In this document: in pieces, positions 34,733 through 45,164 of the stretch
Numbering within the stretch: the first letter of the stretch is position 1
How the letters are laid out: each line of letters starts with the position of its first letter
From: Ancylobacter gelatini
Lineage (GTDB): Bacteria; Pseudomonadota; Alphaproteobacteria; Rhizobiales; Xanthobacteraceae
NCBI RefSeq assembly: GCF_022601675.1
Contig: NZ_JAKVIL010000011.1
Coordinates: forward strand, 62,001-126,000
Direction: 5' to 3'
Length of the DNA stretch: 64,000 bases
Notes under the pieces: model-generated
Database searches by the model: none
What the model was told of the DNA's origin: nothing
What the model saw: only the letters and a program-made list of their open reading frames with translations
Position numbers and translations under genes: made by a program

Positions 34733-35000
34733 CGTTTTCTCCCGCACGAGAAGGACGAACCCCCTCCCGCATCCTGATGGCCCGGCGGGAGGAGACCTGA
34801 TGGATTTATAGCATCGGCGCCGTGGATTTCTCGACATTGATGCGTCGGTAAACCTCAGGCACCTCATTTTCCCAACCTCGCGCAAAAGGCGAGGCCGGAC
34901 CTTGCGTCAACTCAACGCGTCGCGTCTTGAGGCGCGATCGCGCTGCCTTCCCGGAGCATTTCCCTGTCGAACAGACGCGTTTGCCTGATCGGAAAACACT

Positions 35001-36200
35001 CTAGCGGCGCAGTGCCTCCACCCCCGGCAGCGGCTTGCCTTCCAGCCATTCCAGGAAGGCGCCGCCGGCGGTCGAGACATAGGTGAATGCGTCGGCGACG
35101 CCGGCATGGTTCAGCGCCGCCACCGTGTCGCCGCCCCCGGCGACCGAGAGCAGCTTGCCGGTGGCCGTCAGCTCCGCCGCCGCCTTGGCGACCGCGACGG
35201 TCGCGGTGTCGAAGGGCGGCAGTTCGAACGCGCCGAACGGGCCGTTCCAGACCACGGTCTTCGCGGTGTTCAGCTTGGCGATGACGTTGTCGACCGAGGC
35301 CGGGCCGGCATCGAGCATCATCTCGTCGGCCTTGATGTCGTCCACCGACGCGACGCGATGCGCGGCATGGGCCTTGAACTCGGTGGCGGCCAGCGCGTCG
35401 ACCGGCAGCACCACCTCGCAGCCGGCGGCCTTCGCCTTGTCCAGAATCTCGAGCGCGGTGCCGGCGAGGTCGTGCTCGCACAGCGACTTGCCAACGCTCT
35501 TGCCCTGCGCGGCCAGGAAGGTGTTGGCCATGCCGCCGCCGATCACCAGCAGGTCGACCTTGGCGACCAGATTGCCGAGCAGATCAAGCTTGGAGGAGAC
35601 CTTGGCGCCACCGACCACAGCCATGACCGGGCGCTCCGGCTTCTCCAGCGCTTTGGCCAGCGCCTCGATCTCGACCTGCATGCAGCGCCCGGCATAGGCG
35701 GGCAGGTGATGGGCGAGGCCTTCGGTCGAGGCATGGGCGCGGTGGGCCGTGGCGAAGGCGTCGTTCACATAGAGGTCGCCGAGCTTCGCGAGCGCCTCGA
35801 CGAAGGCGGGGTCGTTCTTCTCCTCGCGCGGGTCGAAGCGGGTGTTCTCCAGCAGCAGGACCTCGCCGTCCTTGAGCCCGGCCACGGCGGCCTCGGCGGT
35901 CTCGCCGATGGTGGCGGGCGCGAAGGCGACGGGCTTGCCGAGGCGGGAGGCCACCTCACCGGCGATCGGCGCCAGCGAGAGCTTGGGGTCGGCGCCCTTG
36001 GGGCGGCCGAAATGGGCGAGCAGGATGACCTTGCCGCCCTTGTCGGAAATCTCGCGGATGGTCGGCAGCACGGCCTGGATGCGGGTGTCGTCGGTCACGC
36101 GGCCGGCATCGACCGGCACGTTCAGGTCGACACGCACCAGCACGCGCTTGGCCGAGACATCGGCATCATCGAGGGTGCGGAAAGCGGACGTCTGGCTCAT
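35001..36200 (-). CDS. pgk: phosphoglycerate kinase
   Basis: This 399-residue PGK has the substrate-binding RVDLNVP at about residue 22, HFGRPKG, ENTRF, the conserved [12 protein letters not shown] and the nucleotide-binding [11 protein letters not shown]. It transfers phosphate between 1,3-bisphosphoglycerate and ADP. It follows gap by 87 bases, with a stable hairpin in the gap that may set relative expression, and precedes fba. Confidence 0.97.
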   Translation of the reverse strand: MSQTSAFRTLDDADVSAKRVLVRVDLNVPVDAGRVTDDTRIQAVLPTIREISDKGGKVILLAHFGRPKGADPKLSLAPIAGEVASRLGKPVAFAPATIGETAEAAVAGLKDGEVLLLENTRFDPREEKNDPAFVEALAKLGDLYVNDAFATAHRAHASTEGLAHHLPAYAGRCMQVEIEALAKALEKPERPVMAVVGGAKVSSKLDLLGNLVAKVDLLVIGGGMANTFLAAQGKSVGKSLCEHDLAGTALEILDKAKAAGCEVVLPVDALAATEFKAHAAHRVASVDDIKADEMMLDAGPASVDNVIAKLNTAKTVVWNGPFGAFELPPFDTATVAVAKAAAELTATGKLLSVAGGGDTVAALNHAGVADAFTYVSTAGGAFLEWLEGKPLPGVEALRR

Positions 36201-36250
36201 TCTGGCGTCTCCCCAGGGCTTTTCGGGTTCTTGGCTGGTGCAAACGAAAC

Positions 36251-36278
36251 GGCCGGGCGTCTTATCGACGGCCCGGCC
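36251..36278 (-). terminator. hairpin between gap and pgk
   Basis: GGCCGGGC (36251-36258) pairs with GCCCGGCC (36271-36278) around a 12-base loop. On the minus strand it is followed by GTTTCGTTTG. It could be a weak or partial terminator, or a processing/stability element inside the operon. Confidence 0.45.
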
Positions 36279-36287
36279 GGAACTCGT

Positions 36288-37295
<1,008 letters not shown>

Positions 37296-37489
37296 GCGTC
37301 TATCCCCGAGATGAAAAGTGGGTTCCTGGCCGCCGGACCTTGTACGTGCCGTTCCTTTTAGTGTCCGGGCGCCTCCCAGCGCATTGGCCTCATAGCGCGG
37401 GGCGGGCGCCTATGCCAGCGTCCTTCCCCTTCGATAGGACCAATGCGCGGAGCTGTCGCACGATCCATGCGCAATGCGCATGGCTGTCA

Positions 37490-39487
37490 TTACTTCGCGC
37501 TCTTCAGCCGGCTCTTCGCGGTGGTGACGACCGCCTCGACGGTGATTCCGAAATGCGCGAACACCTGCGGGGCGGGGCCGGAGGCGCCGAAGCCGGTCAT
37601 GCCGACGAAGGCGGCGTCCGAGCCGACCACGGCGTCCCAGCCCTGACGGATCGCGGCTTCGATCGCGACCTTGACCGGGGCCTTGCCGACCACCTGCCGG
37701 CGGGTCTCCTCAGGCTGGTTCAGGAACAGCTCGAAGCTCGGCACCGACACCACGCGGGTGGGAATGCCCTCGGCTTCCAGCACCTCGCGCGCGCTCGCCG
37801 CCAGCGAGACTTCCGAGCCCGACGCGAACAGCGAGACCTGCGCCTCGTCCGAGGCCGGGATCAGCTCATAGGCGCCGCGCGCGGTGAGGCAGCGCTCCGT
37901 GGTTTCCGTGCGCAGCAGCGGCAGGTTCTGGCGGGTCAGCGCCAGCACGCTCGGGCCGCTCTTGTGCTCGAGGGCGAGCTTCCAGGCTTCCGCCGTCTCC
38001 ACCGTGTCACAGGGGCGGAACACCAGCAGGTTGGGGATGGCGCGCAGCGCGGCGATCTGCTCCACCGGCTGATGGGTCGGGCCATCCTCGCCGACGCCGA
38101 TCGAATCGTGGGTGAAGACATACACCACGCGGATGCCCATGAGCGCCGCGAGCCGGATCGAGGGCCGGCAATAGTCGGAGAACACCAGGAAGGTGCCGCC
38201 ATAGGGCGCGAAGCCGCCATGCAGGGCAAGGCCGTTCATCGCCGCCGCCATGCCGTGTTCGCGAATGCCCCAGTTCACATAGCGCCCGTCATAGGCCGGG
38301 GGCATCACGTCCTTGGCGGTGGCCTTGGTCTTGGTGTTGTTGGAATGGGTGAGGTCGGCCGAGCCGCCCACCATTTCCGGCAGCGCGGCGGTGAGCGCCT
38401 CCAGCACGATCTCCGAGGATTTGCGGGTGGCGACCGCGCCGCCATCCGCGCGGGCCTTGGCGATCACGCCGGCTACCACGTCGGAGAACTTGGAGGGCAG
38501 GTCGCCGCGCTGGCGGCGATCGAACTCGCAGCGCCGGTCCATGTCGGCTTCCTTGAAGCGCTGCAGCCAGTTCTTGTGGGCCTGGCGCGAGCGCAGGCCG
38601 GCGAGGCGCCAGGCGTCCAGCACGTCGGTCGGCACCGTGAAAGGCTCCGCCTCCCAGCCGAGCGCGGCGCGGGTGGCGGCGATTTCGGCGGCGCCGAGCG
38701 GCGCGCCGTGCACGCCGTTGGTGCCGCCCTTGGTCGGGGCGCCGAAGCCGATCGTGGTGCGGCAGGCGATCAGCGAGGGCCTGTCGGTGGTCTTGGCGCG
38801 CTCCAGCGCGGCGAGGATGGCGTCGGGATCGTGACCATCGATCCGCGTGGCCTCCCAGCCCGAGGCCTCGAAGCGGGCGAGCTGGTCGGTGGAGACCGAG
38901 AGCGAGGTCGCCCCGTCAATGGTGATGTGGTTGTCGTCCCACAGCACGATCAGCTTGCCGAGCTTCTGGTGGCCGGCGATCTCGATCGCCTCCTCCGAAA
39001 GTCCTTCCATCAGGCAGCCATCGCCCGCGATCACATAGGTGTGGTGGTCCACGAGGTCGGGGCCGAACTGCGCGGCCGCCATGCGCTCGGCAAGCGCGAA
39101 GCCGACCGCGGTGGCGATGCCCTGGCCCAGCGGGCCGGTCGTGGTCTCGACGCCGACGGTGTGGCCGAATTCCGGGTGGCCGGGGGTCTTCGAGCCGAGC
39201 TGGCGGAAATGGCGGATGTCGTCCATCGACACGCCTTCATAGCCGACCAGATGCAGCACCGAATACAGCAGCATCGAGCCGTGGCCGGCCGACAGGATGA
39301 AGCGGTCGCGATCGGGCCAGTGCGGGTCGGTGGGGTCGAACTTCAGCACCTTGCCGAACAGGACGGTGGCGACATCGGCCATGCCCATGGGCATGCCGGG
39401 ATGGCCGGACTTGGCGGCCTCGACGGCATCCATGGACAGCGCCCGGATGGCGTTGGCCATGCGATCGTGCTTTTCGCGGTTCGACAT
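37490..39487 (-). CDS. tkt: transketolase
   Basis: The 665-residue protein has the N-terminal [23 protein letters not shown], the thiamine-diphosphate motif [13 protein letters not shown]...[10 protein letters not shown] in part, and the pyrimidine-domain segment [11 protein letters not shown]. It exchanges two-carbon units in the pentose phosphate and Calvin pathways. The start at 39487 has GGGAGAC nine bases upstream and fits the family; the frame extends further upstream without relevant sequence. It is first in tkt-gap-pgk-fba. Confidence 0.97.
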   Translation of the reverse strand: MSNREKHDRMANAIRALSMDAVEAAKSGHPGMPMGMADVATVLFGKVLKFDPTDPHWPDRDRFILSAGHGSMLLYSVLHLVGYEGVSMDDIRHFRQLGSKTPGHPEFGHTVGVETTTGPLGQGIATAVGFALAERMAAAQFGPDLVDHHTYVIAGDGCLMEGLSEEAIEIAGHQKLGKLIVLWDDNHITIDGATSLSVSTDQLARFEASGWEATRIDGHDPDAILAALERAKTTDRPSLIACRTTIGFGAPTKGGTNGVHGAPLGAAEIAATRAALGWEAEPFTVPTDVLDAWRLAGLRSRQAHKNWLQRFKEADMDRRCEFDRRQRGDLPSKFSDVVAGVIAKARADGGAVATRKSSEIVLEALTAALPEMVGGSADLTHSNNTKTKATAKDVMPPAYDGRYVNWGIREHGMAAAMNGLALHGGFAPYGGTFLVFSDYCRPSIRLAALMGIRVVYVFTHDSIGVGEDGPTHQPVEQIAALRAIPNLLVFRPCDTVETAEAWKLALEHKSGPSVLALTRQNLPLLRTETTERCLTARGAYELIPASDEAQVSLFASGSEVSLAASAREVLEAEGIPTRVVSVPSFELFLNQPEETRRQVVGKAPVKVAIEAAIRQGWDAVVGSDAAFVGMTGFGASGPAPQVFAHFGITVEAVVTTAKSRLKSAK

Positions 39488-39773
39488 GAGGGCGACGTCT
39501 CCCGATGGGGGTTGTCTCGCCGTGCAGCGGGGATGGGGATGAGCTGATCCGCTTCGCTGCGCGGTCCTTGGCCACGGTGTTGCCGCATTGCAGCAGCGCG
39601 GGAGTGATAGCACCACGCCGCGTGGTGTCAAACCGCGCGAAGCCGGGAGCAGACCCGCGCGGCCCGCGTCCCTGCGCCGGCGGTTGACGCTGCGGGCCCG
39701 CGCAGGCTCAATGTCGCCGGAATCGCGCGATATCGCGAATCTCCCTGCACCTTGCGACGGAACCCGCGCGTTC

Positions 39774-40070
39774 ATGAATCATCCGGCATCCGGCGAGACC
39801 AATCCGCTCGAAGCCGCGCTCCGGCGCTTCAATGCCGCCGTCGAGGCGCTGGAAGCCGCCGTGGAGCGCCGGCTGGAGGTCGAGCGGCAGGAGGCGGCAC
39901 TTGCCGCCCAGCTCCATGTGCTCGGCGCCGACCGGGCGCGCCTTGCCGATGCGCTGGACGGCGCGCAGGCCAAGGCCGAGCGGCTCGAAGGCGCCAATGA
40001 CGAGGTGGCGCGCCGGCTCGGCAGCGCCATGGAAACCATCCGCGCGGTGCTTGCCGCGCATGAGCGCTGA
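39774..40070 (+). CDS. DUF4164 family coiled-coil protein
   Basis: This 98-residue, almost entirely helical protein ([26 protein letters not shown] in part, and [27 protein letters not shown] in part) matches DUF4164. The heptad pattern suggests a coiled coil. It is immediately upstream of zapA, 10 bases apart, and this pairing is conserved in Rhizobiales. That suggests a role in Z-ring organisation, though none is proven. Confidence 0.85.
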   Translation: MNHPASGETNPLEAALRRFNAAVEALEAAVERRLEVERQEAALAAQLHVLGADRARLADALDGAQAKAERLEGANDEVARRLGSAMETIRAVLAAHER

Positions 40071-40080
40071 GGCGTCGCCC

Positions 40081-40464
40081 ATGGCCCATGTCTCCGTCAC
40101 CATTGCCGGACGCGCCTACCGCATGGCCTGCGACGACGGCCAGGAAGACCACCTGACCCGGCTCGGCCAGGAGGTCGATGCCAAGATCGACCAGCTCCGC
40201 GCCGCCTTTGGCGAGATTGGCGACCAGCGCCTCAGTGTGATGGCGGCGATCACCATCGCCGACGAACTCAGCGAGACGCGCCGGCATTTGCGGGCGCTGG
40301 AGCAGGAGCTGACCGCCGAACGCGCCGCCCGCGCCGGCGCGCAGCAGCGGCTCGGCGACGGCCAGAAGGTGCTGGCCGGCACGGTGCTGGACGCCGCCGA
40401 GCGGCTGGAGCGGCTCGCCCGCGAACTCGGTCCCAGCCCCTCCGGCGGCGTCGGCATGGGCTGA
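40081..40464 (+). CDS. zapA: cell division protein ZapA
   Basis: The 127-residue protein begins MAHVSVTIAGRAYRMACDDGQEDHL and continues with RLGQEVDAKIDQLR, the N-terminal globular domain of ZapA. A helix of about 45 residues follows. ZapA bundles FtsZ filaments and stabilises the Z-ring. GAGG lies nine bases before the ATG at 40081. The 168 bases after it contain no 6S RNA, which in this genome is at 49.8 kb. Confidence 0.92.
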   Translation: MAHVSVTIAGRAYRMACDDGQEDHLTRLGQEVDAKIDQLRAAFGEIGDQRLSVMAAITIADELSETRRHLRALEQELTAERAARAGAQQRLGDGQKVLAGTVLDAAERLERLARELGPSPSGGVGMG

Positions 40465-40632
40465 GCGGAGCCCGTCGCCACGGCGTGCGACCTGCGCCCG
40501 CTCGACGCGCCGGGCAGGGTTGCCTTGACGAAGTGCCCCGCGCCGGGCACACGAATTCACTGAATCTGGTGTTTGATGTCCCTAACGTGGCCCGCGCATG
40601 CGCTGGGCCCGTCGTCCCTTCGGAAAGTTCCC

Positions 40633-41421
40633 ATGATCCGCTCCCCACTCATGACCGTGATGGTCCAGGCCGTCCGCAAGGCCGGCCGCTCCCTCGTCCG
40701 CGATTTCGGCGAGGTCGAGAACCTTCAGGTCTCGCTCAAGGGCCCGGCGGATTTCGTCTCCAATGCCGACCGCAAGGCCGAGCGCATCCTTCAGGAGGAG
40801 CTTTCCCGGGCGCGGCCGAATTTCGGCTTCATCATGGAGGAGAGCGGCGAGGTCGACGGCGCGGACGAAAGCCATCGCTGGATCATCGACCCGCTCGACG
40901 GCACCACCAATTTCCTGCACGGCATTCCGCTGTTCTGCATCTCGGTCGGGCTGCTGCGCGATGGTGTGCCGGTGGCGGGCGTGATCTTCAATCCGGTGAT
41001 GGATGAGCTCTACATCGCCGAGAAGGGCGCGGGCGCCTTCCTCAACGACCGCCGCATCCGCGTCGCCGCGCGCCGCGCGCTGTCCGAGAGCGTGATCACC
41101 TGCGGTGTGCCGCATATGGGCCGTGGCGACCTCGCCGGCTTCGTCCGCGAATATACGGCGCTCGCTCCGAAGGTCTCGGGCCTGCGCCGTTCCGGCGCGG
41201 CCGCGCTCGATCTCGCCTGGGTGGCGGCCGGCCGGTTCGACGGCTTCTGGGAGCGCAATCTCAAGGCCTGGGACATGGCGGCCGGCATCGTGCTGGTGCG
41301 CGAGGCGGGCGGCTATGTCAGCGATCTCGACGACAGCGACAAGATGCTCGCCAAGGGGGATATCGTTGCCGGCAACGAGCATATCCGCCGCGACCTGCTG
41401 GCCATCATCCGCAAGGCCTGA
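40633..41421 (+). CDS. inositol monophosphatase family protein
   Basis: The 262-residue enzyme has the metal-binding motifs of the inositol monophosphatase/SuhB family: MEESGEVDG, IDPLDGTTNFLHGIPLFCIS and LKAWDMAAGIVLVREAGG. It hydrolyses a phosphate monoester such as inositol-1-phosphate; the physiological substrate is uncertain, and SuhB relatives also act with the transcription machinery. The ATG at 40633 follows GGAAAG. It is monocistronic or read with the downstream motor-like genes 147 bases away. Confidence 0.93.
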   Translation: MIRSPLMTVMVQAVRKAGRSLVRDFGEVENLQVSLKGPADFVSNADRKAERILQEELSRARPNFGFIMEESGEVDGADESHRWIIDPLDGTTNFLHGIPLFCISVGLLRDGVPVAGVIFNPVMDELYIAEKGAGAFLNDRRIRVAARRALSESVITCGVPHMGRGDLAGFVREYTALAPKVSGLRRSGAAALDLAWVAAGRFDGFWERNLKAWDMAAGIVLVREAGGYVSDLDDSDKMLAKGDIVAGNEHIRRDLLAIIRKA

Positions 41422-41568
41422 AGCGGCGGGTTGCGCACGCGATTTTCGCGCGCCGAAACGGCGCGAAGAAAGCAATACCGCCGTGTTTCATTTCGCGCGC
41501 TCTGTGGCATAGTCCCCTCGTCGACGAGGGCGCTGGCGGGCGCCCCGCGCGAGGAGGCTGCCAGCGGC

Positions 41569-42627
41569 ATGAGCGACCACGATCCTTTCCTGAAAATTTC
41601 CTCGCCCAGAATCTTTCTGGTGCGCATGTTCGTGTTCCTGCTGCTCTGCGTGTCGCTCGCCGCGGTGCTGCATCGACAGATCTGGGCCGCCTTCCTCAAC
41701 AATCCCGGCCTCAACGGCGTGATCTTCGGCGTGCTGTTCATCGGCGTCGTGTTCGCCTTCCGGCAGGTGGTGCGCCTGCTGCCCGAGGTCGACTGGGTGA
41801 ACGGCTTCCGCATCGTGGAGCCGGGCATCGAGGTGCGGCGCGCGCCCAAGCTGCTGGCACCGATGGCCGCGCTGCTCGGCGACCGGGTCGGGCGCATGTC
41901 GATCTCGCAGACCACGATGCGCAACATCCTGGAATCGATCGGCACCCGGCTCGACGAGGCGCGCGACCTGCTGCGCTATCTCACCGGCCTGCTGGTGTTT
42001 CTCGGCCTGCTCGGCACCTTCTGGGGACTTCTGGAGACCATCGGCTCGATCAGCCGCGTCATCGGCTCGCTGGAGGTCGGCCCGGACGGTGCCTCGGCGC
42101 TGGAGACCATGAAGACCGGCCTCGCCGCTCCGCTCGGCGGCATGGGCATTGCGTTCTCGTCCTCGCTGTTCGGCCTCGCCGGCTCGCTGCTGCTCGGGTT
42201 CCTCGACCTGCAGGCCGGGCAGGCGCAGAACCGCTTCTACACCGATCTGGAGGACTGGCTGTCCACCACGGTGGAGGACCTCGGCATGGAGGAGCGCAAG
42301 CCGGTCCCGGCGCCCAAGCCCGTGCCCGCCGCTCCCGCCCCCGTGGGCAGCCTGCCTCCGCCCTCCGCTTTCCTGCCGCCCGCCGACCTCACCCAGCTCA
42401 CCGAGGCGGTGGCAAAGCTCGACCGCACCATGACGGAGGCCGGCTCGCAGCGCGTGACCACCGCCATGGCGCATCTGGCCGAGAGCCTGCAAGGCCTGGT
42501 GCAGCACATGCGCGGCGAACAGCAGATGGTGCGCGACTGGGTGGAGGCGCAGGCCGAGCAGCAGAAGGACATCAAGAAGCTGCTGGAGCGGATCGCGCGC
42601 AACGACACTGATCGCGAGCGGGCCTGA
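41569..42627 (+). CDS. MotA/TolQ/ExbB-like proton channel protein
   Basis: The 352-residue protein has four membrane segments (about residues 14-34, 49-66, 138-157 and 192-213). The last two carry the MotA/TolQ signature LLGTFWGLLETIGS and LGGMGIAFSSSLFGLAGSLLLGFLDLQ. A proline-rich linker (245-272) and a C-terminal coiled coil (275-345) follow in the cytoplasm. It pairs with the OmpA-type gene three bases downstream, so the two probably form an ion-driven motor anchored to peptidoglycan. It is distinct from the tolQ in this window. GAGGAGG lies 11 bases before the ATG. Confidence 0.85.
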   Translation: MSDHDPFLKISSPRIFLVRMFVFLLLCVSLAAVLHRQIWAAFLNNPGLNGVIFGVLFIGVVFAFRQVVRLLPEVDWVNGFRIVEPGIEVRRAPKLLAPMAALLGDRVGRMSISQTTMRNILESIGTRLDEARDLLRYLTGLLVFLGLLGTFWGLLETIGSISRVIGSLEVGPDGASALETMKTGLAAPLGGMGIAFSSSLFGLAGSLLLGFLDLQAGQAQNRFYTDLEDWLSTTVEDLGMEERKPVPAPKPVPAAPAPVGSLPPPSAFLPPADLTQLTEAVAKLDRTMTEAGSQRVTTAMAHLAESLQGLVQHMRGEQQMVRDWVEAQAEQQKDIKKLLERIARNDTDRERA

Positions 42628-42630
42628 CCC

Positions 42631-43665
42631 ATGGCATTGGGACGCTCCCGAGGCCGCGAACGCGGCATCGACTACTGGCCCGGCTTCGTCGACGCCCTGT
42701 CGACGCTGCTGCTGGTCTTCGTGTTCCTGCTCTCGGTCTTCGTCATCGCCCAGTTCTTCCTCTCGCAGGAGATCACCGGCAAGGACAACGCCATGGCGCG
42801 GCTCCAGGCGCAGATCCGCGAACTGACCGAGCTTTTGGCGCTGGAGCGCGCCAATGACGCGGATTCCGAAAGCCAGATCGGCGCGCTGCGCGCGAGCCTG
42901 CTGCGGCTCGAACAGGAGCGCGACGCCGCGATCGGCGAGGCCGCCGCCGCCTCCGCTCCCGAGGACCTCGCCGCCGCACAGAATCGCAGTGCCGAACTCG
43001 GCCGCCAGCTTTCGCAGGAGCAGGACGCCGCCGCTCAGGCGGCCTCGCAGATCGCCATCCTCAACCAGCAGATCGCCGCGCTGCGCCGGCAGATCGCGGC
43101 GCTGGAAGAGGCGCTGAACATCGCCGAGACCAAGGACAAGGAGAGCCAGTCGCGGCTCTCGGAGCTCGGCCGCCGGCTCAACGTGGCGCTGGCGCAGCGC
43201 GTGCAGGAGCTGACGCGCTACCGTTCGGAATTCTTCGGCCGGCTGCGCGCCATTCTCGGCGACCGCCCCGGCGTGCGCATCGTCGGCGACCGCTTCGTGT
43301 TCCAGTCGGAAATCCTGTTCGATCTGGGCGCGGCACAGGTGCGGCCTGAGGCGTTGAGCGCGCTCGACCAGATGGCAACCGCGCTCAAGGAGCTGGAGCA
43401 GCAGATTCCGCCGGACATCGCCTGGGTGCTGCGCGTCGACGGGCACACCGACAACCGGCCGATCCAGACCCCGCAATTTCCCTCCAACTGGGAATTGTCG
43501 GCGGCGCGCTCGATCGCCGTGGTGCAGTATCTGGCGTCCAGGGGCGTCTCCCCGACCCATCTGGTGGCGGCCGGCTTCGGCGAGTACCAGCCGCTCGACA
43601 CCGCGGACACCGACGAAGCCCGCGCCCGCAACCGCCGCATCGAGCTCAAGCTCACCGAAAGATAG
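42631..43665 (+). CDS. MotB-like peptidoglycan-binding (OmpA domain) motor protein
   Basis: The 344-residue protein has one membrane helix (residues 15-45) containing Asp21 (WPGFVDALSTLLLVFVFLL), the position of the proton-carrying aspartate in MotB and TolR. A periplasmic coiled coil (50-200) follows, then an OmpA-type domain (about 220-340: LFDLGAAQVRPEAL, VDGHTDNRPI, NWELSAARS, RNRRIELKL). It is the stator partner of the preceding MotA-like protein. No flagellar genes are nearby. Confidence 0.88.
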   Translation: MALGRSRGRERGIDYWPGFVDALSTLLLVFVFLLSVFVIAQFFLSQEITGKDNAMARLQAQIRELTELLALERANDADSESQIGALRASLLRLEQERDAAIGEAAAASAPEDLAAAQNRSAELGRQLSQEQDAAAQAASQIAILNQQIAALRRQIAALEEALNIAETKDKESQSRLSELGRRLNVALAQRVQELTRYRSEFFGRLRAILGDRPGVRIVGDRFVFQSEILFDLGAAQVRPEALSALDQMATALKELEQQIPPDIAWVLRVDGHTDNRPIQTPQFPSNWELSAARSIAVVQYLASRGVSPTHLVAAGFGEYQPLDTADTDEARARNRRIELKLTER

Positions 43666-43675
43666 CCGGGTCGAA

Positions 43676-44167
43676 ATGACCGAACCCCGCCACGTCGCCT
43701 TGCAGGGATTCTCCTGGGACCACATGCCGGTGCTGTCGGCGCTGTGGGTGGAAAGCTGGCAGGAGGCGATGCCGGAGATCGACTTCGAGGCGCGGCGCGG
43801 CTGGATCTGCCATCGCATCGGCGCGCTGATGGACGCGGGCGCCATCATCGAGATCGCGACCGCGCTGCCCGACGGCGGCACGGCGGGGGTGGGCGGGCAG
43901 ATGCTCGGCTTCGTCACCATTCATCCCCGGACCGGCTACATCGACCAGCTCGTGGTGCATCCGGACCATTGGGGCGAGGGCATCGCGCTGGCGCTGGTCG
44001 CCGCCGCGCGCCGGCATTCCCCGCGCCGACTTTCGCTCGACGTGAACGAGGAAAACACCCGCGCCGTGCGCTTCTACCAGAAGTCCGGCTTCACCGTGGC
44101 CAGCCACGGCGCCAATCCGCTTTCCGGCCGCCCGACGCTGCGCATGGAGTGGCAGGCGCCGGCGTGA
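43676..44167 (+). CDS. GNAT family N-acetyltransferase
   Basis: This 163-residue enzyme has the GNAT acetyl-CoA site VHPDHWGEGIALALVAAARR and the C-terminal NEENTRAVRFYQKSGF motif. The acceptor is unknown; the tryptophan-rich N-terminus (LWVESWQEAMPEIDFEARR) is typical of a broad group of uncharacterised GNATs. It begins 10 bases after the OmpA-type gene and may be co-transcribed with the motor pair. It converges with the CDF transporter gene. Confidence 0.85.
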   Translation: MTEPRHVALQGFSWDHMPVLSALWVESWQEAMPEIDFEARRGWICHRIGALMDAGAIIEIATALPDGGTAGVGGQMLGFVTIHPRTGYIDQLVVHPDHWGEGIALALVAAARRHSPRRLSLDVNEENTRAVRFYQKSGFTVASHGANPLSGRPTLRMEWQAPA

Positions 44168-44173
44168 GCCCGC

Positions 44174-45130
44174 TCAGTCCGCCCATTCCAGATCGCCGGT
44201 GAAGGTGATGGTCAGCCAACGGTCCGGGCTGTCCGGGCCGATCGCCGCGCCGATGGCATCGCGGATGGCGTCCCACTCGCCGATGCGCCGCGCCGGGGTG
44301 TCCGGCGGCACGATGAAATACAGCTCGATCTGCTGCGCCCGCCCCACTTTCGCGACATAGGCGCGGAAGGTGCGGAAGCCGTGCTCGGCCACCGCCGCGT
44401 GCGCGACGGCATCGACATGTGCCTTCAGGTCCGGCGGCGTGACGAGCAGAATATCGGAGAGCGCCTGCCGCACCGTTCCGACCGGGATCGGGATGATGAC
44501 AAGGCAGACCAGCGCCAGCACCGCCGGATCGATATAGGGCGCGATCCATTCATGAGCGGTGCCCTCCACGGCGTAGCCGAGGCTGAAGGCGATCAGCAGC
44601 GCGGTGGTGATGCTGCCCGACATCACCCAGGCCCGCGCATCGAGCGCGATGAAGTCCGAGCGGATCCGGCGATTGGCGCGCATTTCGAGAACCGCCGCGA
44701 CCGCACAGGCGGCGACCGTGATCACCGCATAGACGATGGCGAAGCCGAATTCGAGATCGCGCCCGCCGGCGATGAGCAGCGTGATCGCGTTGAAGAACGC
44801 ATAGGCGGACACGCCGATCAGCAGCACGCCGTTCAGGCCCAGAACCATGGGCTCCAGATGCCAGAAACCCATGGTGAAGCGCTCGCGAAGCCGGCGTCCT
44901 TCCGCTGAGGCGCCGTGGGTGTAGGTGCGGATCAGCTTCACCACCACGAGCGCCAGCAGGCTCATGCTGGCGTCGACCAGCGAATACACGCCGTCGAACA
45001 GGATCGAGAACGAGCCGGAGAGCAGGCCGAAGCCGATGCCGAAGGCGGCGATGAAGACGGTGATCGCCACCGAGATGCGCAGCACGCCGGCCTCGTCGCG
45101 CAGATCGAAGACCGTCTTCAATGACCGCAT
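44174..45130 (-). CDS. cation diffusion facilitator family transporter
   Basis: The 318-residue protein has five or six membrane helices and the CDF pattern in helix 2 (LFDGVYSLVDASMSLLALVVVKLI, in part). A second acidic site follows (FIALDARAWVMSGSITTALLIAF), then a C-terminal cytoplasmic domain of about 90 residues. CDF proteins export divalent metals such as Zn, Fe, Co or Mn in exchange for protons. The usual His/Asp site is replaced by FDGVYS...D, so metal choice is unclear. It ends 6 bases from the convergent GNAT stop and may share a transcript with the ABC exporter upstream. Confidence 0.83.
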   Translation of the reverse strand: MRSLKTVFDLRDEAGVLRISVAITVFIAAFGIGFGLLSGSFSILFDGVYSLVDASMSLLALVVVKLIRTYTHGASAEGRRLRERFTMGFWHLEPMVLGLNGVLLIGVSAYAFFNAITLLIAGGRDLEFGFAIVYAVITVAACAVAAVLEMRANRRIRSDFIALDARAWVMSGSITTALLIAFSLGYAVEGTAHEWIAPYIDPAVLALVCLVIIPIPVGTVRQALSDILLVTPPDLKAHVDAVAHAAVAEHGFRTFRAYVAKVGRAQQIELYFIVPPDTPARRIGEWDAIRDAIGAAIGPDSPDRWLTITFTGDLEWAD

Positions 45131-45164
45131 GCCGCCCCCACCGCTCGCGCGTCTCCCCGCCCTG

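Noticed and set aside
40465-40632. 6S RNA expected after zapA
   Set aside because: No long-hairpin pattern or conserved 6S segments occur here. The 6S RNA is instead upstream of fau at about 49.8 kb.
41569-43665. Zorya anti-phage system
   Set aside because: The MotA/OmpA pair resembles ZorAB in layout, but no ZorC, ZorD or ZorE gene is adjacent; neighbours are a monophosphatase, a GNAT and a metal transporter.
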